Positions 62,801 to 64,000 of a stretch of 64,000 nucleotides of DNA are shown piece by piece. Numbering within the stretch: position 1 is the stretch's first letter; each line of letters begins with the position of its first letter. Both the position numbers and the translations under genes were made by a program. The notes under the pieces were generated by a model. That model was not told where the DNA came from. It searched no databases and saw only the letters and a program-made list of their open reading frames with translations. This stretch comes from Closterium sp. Naga37s-1 (taxonomy: Eukaryota > Streptophyta > Zygnematophyceae > Desmidiales > Closteriaceae): the NCBI GenBank assembly GCA_947471745.1, contig CANJKZ010000110.1, positions 434,001 through 498,000 of the forward strand, given 5' to 3'.

Positions 62801-64000
62801 GTTAGTGTGGTGGGCTGGGGTTAATGTGGTGGGCTGGGGTTAGTGTGGTGGGCTGGGGTTAGTGTGGTGGGCTGGGGTTAGTGTGGTGGGCTGTGGTTAG
62901 TGTGGTGGGCTGTGGTTAGTGTGGTGGGCTGTGGTTAGTGTGGTGGGCTGTGGTTAGTGTGGTGGGCTGTGGTTAGTGTGGTGGGCTGTGGTTAGTGTGG
63001 TGGGCTGGGGTTAGTGTGGTGGGCTGGGGTTAGTGTGGTGGGCTGGGGTTAGTGTGGTGGGCTGGGGTTAGTGTGGTGGGCTGGGGTTAGTGTGGTGGGC
63101 TGGGGTTAGTGTGGTGGGCTGGGGTTAATGTGGTGGGCTGGGGTTAGTGTGGTGGGCTGGGGTTAGTAGTGTGGTGGGCTGGGGTTAGTGTGGTGGGCTG
63201 GGGTTAGTGTGGTGGGCTGTGGTTAGTGTGGTGGGCTGGGGTTAGTGTGGTGGGCTGTGGTTAGTGTGGTGGGCTGGGGTTAGTGTGGTGGGCTGTGTTT
63301 GTCTGTGTGGTGGGCTGGGGTTAGTGTGGTGGGCTGGGGTTAGTGTGGTGGGCTGGGGTTAGTGTGGTGGGCTGGGGTTAGTGTGGTGGGCTGGGGTTAG
63401 TGTGGTGGGCTGGGGTTAGTGTGGTGGGCTGGGGTTAGTGTGGTGGGCTGTGGTTAGTGTGGTGGGCTGTGGTTAGTGTGGTGGGCTGTGGTTAGTGTGG
63501 TGGGCTGTGGTTAGTGTGGTGGGCTGTGGTTAGTGTGGTGGGCTGGGGTTAGTGTGGTGGGCTGGGGTTAATGTGGTGGGCTGGGGTTAGTGTGGTGGGC
63601 TGGGGTTAGTAGTGTGGTGGGCTGGGGTTAGTGTGGTGGGCTGGGGTTAGTGTGGTGGGCTGTGGTTAGTGTGGTGGGCTGGGGTTAGTGTGGTGGGCTG
63701 TGGTTAGTGTGGTGGGCTGGGGTTAGTGTGGTGGGCTGTGTTTGTCTGTGTGGTGGGCTGGGGTTAGTGTGGTGGGCTGGGGTTAGTGTGGTGGGCTGGG
63801 GTTAGTGTGGTGGGCTGGGGTTAATGTGGTGGGCTGGGGTTAGTGTGGTGGGCTGGGGTTAGTGTGGTGGGCTGGGGTTAGTGTGGTGGGCTGGGGTTAG
63901 TGTGGTGGGCTGTGGTTAGTGTGGTGGGCTGTGGGGTTAGTGTGGTGGGCTGGGGTTAGTGTGGTGGGCTGTGGTTAGTGTGGTGGGCTGTGGTTAGTGT
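59833..64000. repeat. 19-bp satellite, about 219 copies, continues past the window
   Basis: The unit is GTGGGCTGGGGTTAGTGTG, with frequent GGG to GTG variants and rarer GTTAAT and GTTAGTAGT variants. It begins at the donor of COBRA-like exon 12 (AAG|GTGGGCTGGG), whose first intron bases are the unit itself. A variant, TGTGTTTGTCTGTGTGGTGG, recurs near 59877, 60850, 63293 and 63737, showing larger duplicated blocks. Confidence 0.98.

Noticed and set aside
59833..64000. Telomere or subtelomere at the right edge
   Set aside because: The word GGGGTTAG is present, but the unit is 19 bp, begins at a splice donor and contains no plain TTTAGGG or TTAGGG run.

Overview
This is eukaryotic nuclear DNA from the green plant lineage. 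The genes are split into many small exons with GT/AG introns, and their products are plant-type: a COBL7/10-like COBRA-like wall protein, a CID7-like PAM2/CUE/DUF1771/Smr protein, an organelle-targeted kinase with the plant-specific C-terminal extension, a TMEM18 protein and an At5g36210-like S9 peptidase. COBRA-like proteins together with long, repeat-filled introns suggest a streptophyte alga, perhaps a zygnematophycean. That placement is inference, and I cannot name a genus.

Layout. 1-1050: pyrimidine-rich repeats with an exon-like minus-strand motif of unknown identity. 2464-13933 (+): S9 peptidase, 14 exons. 16032-19271 (+): TMEM18 homologue, 4 exons. 19695-20392 (-): small secreted protein resembling a FAS1 domain, 2 exons. 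22040-36268 (-): protein kinase, 12 exons. 37646-45487 (-): CID7-like protein, 9 exons. 47738 to at least 59832 (+): COBRA-like gene, 12 exons found, its 3' end beyond the window. 59833-64000: a 19-bp satellite filling the last visible intron. In all models except one exon of the COBRA-like gene the exon phases join without conflict, which is the main support for the structures.

The striking feature is how the introns are built. Almost every exon has one to more than twenty truncated, same-strand copies in the neighbouring intron, usually keeping one splice site. Many of these duplications are separated by a short palindrome of the form TTTTGAG-NNNN-CTCAAAA whose centre is itself self-complementary (ACGT, GCGC, TCGA or AATT). 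More than 60 copies occur. Several sit exactly between two direct copies of a 17-66 bp segment, and others have become the joint of 74-167 bp tandem arrays. This family of palindrome-marked duplications is the best candidate for an undescribed system here. Other arrays (9, 10, 11, 13, 15, 18, 19, 23, 37 and 42 bp units) lack the palindrome.

The genes show no shared pathway. The kinase and the S9 peptidase probably act in plastids, the CID7-like protein in mRNA/PABP biology, TMEM18 at the nuclear envelope or endomembrane, and the COBRA-like and FAS1-like products outside the cell.
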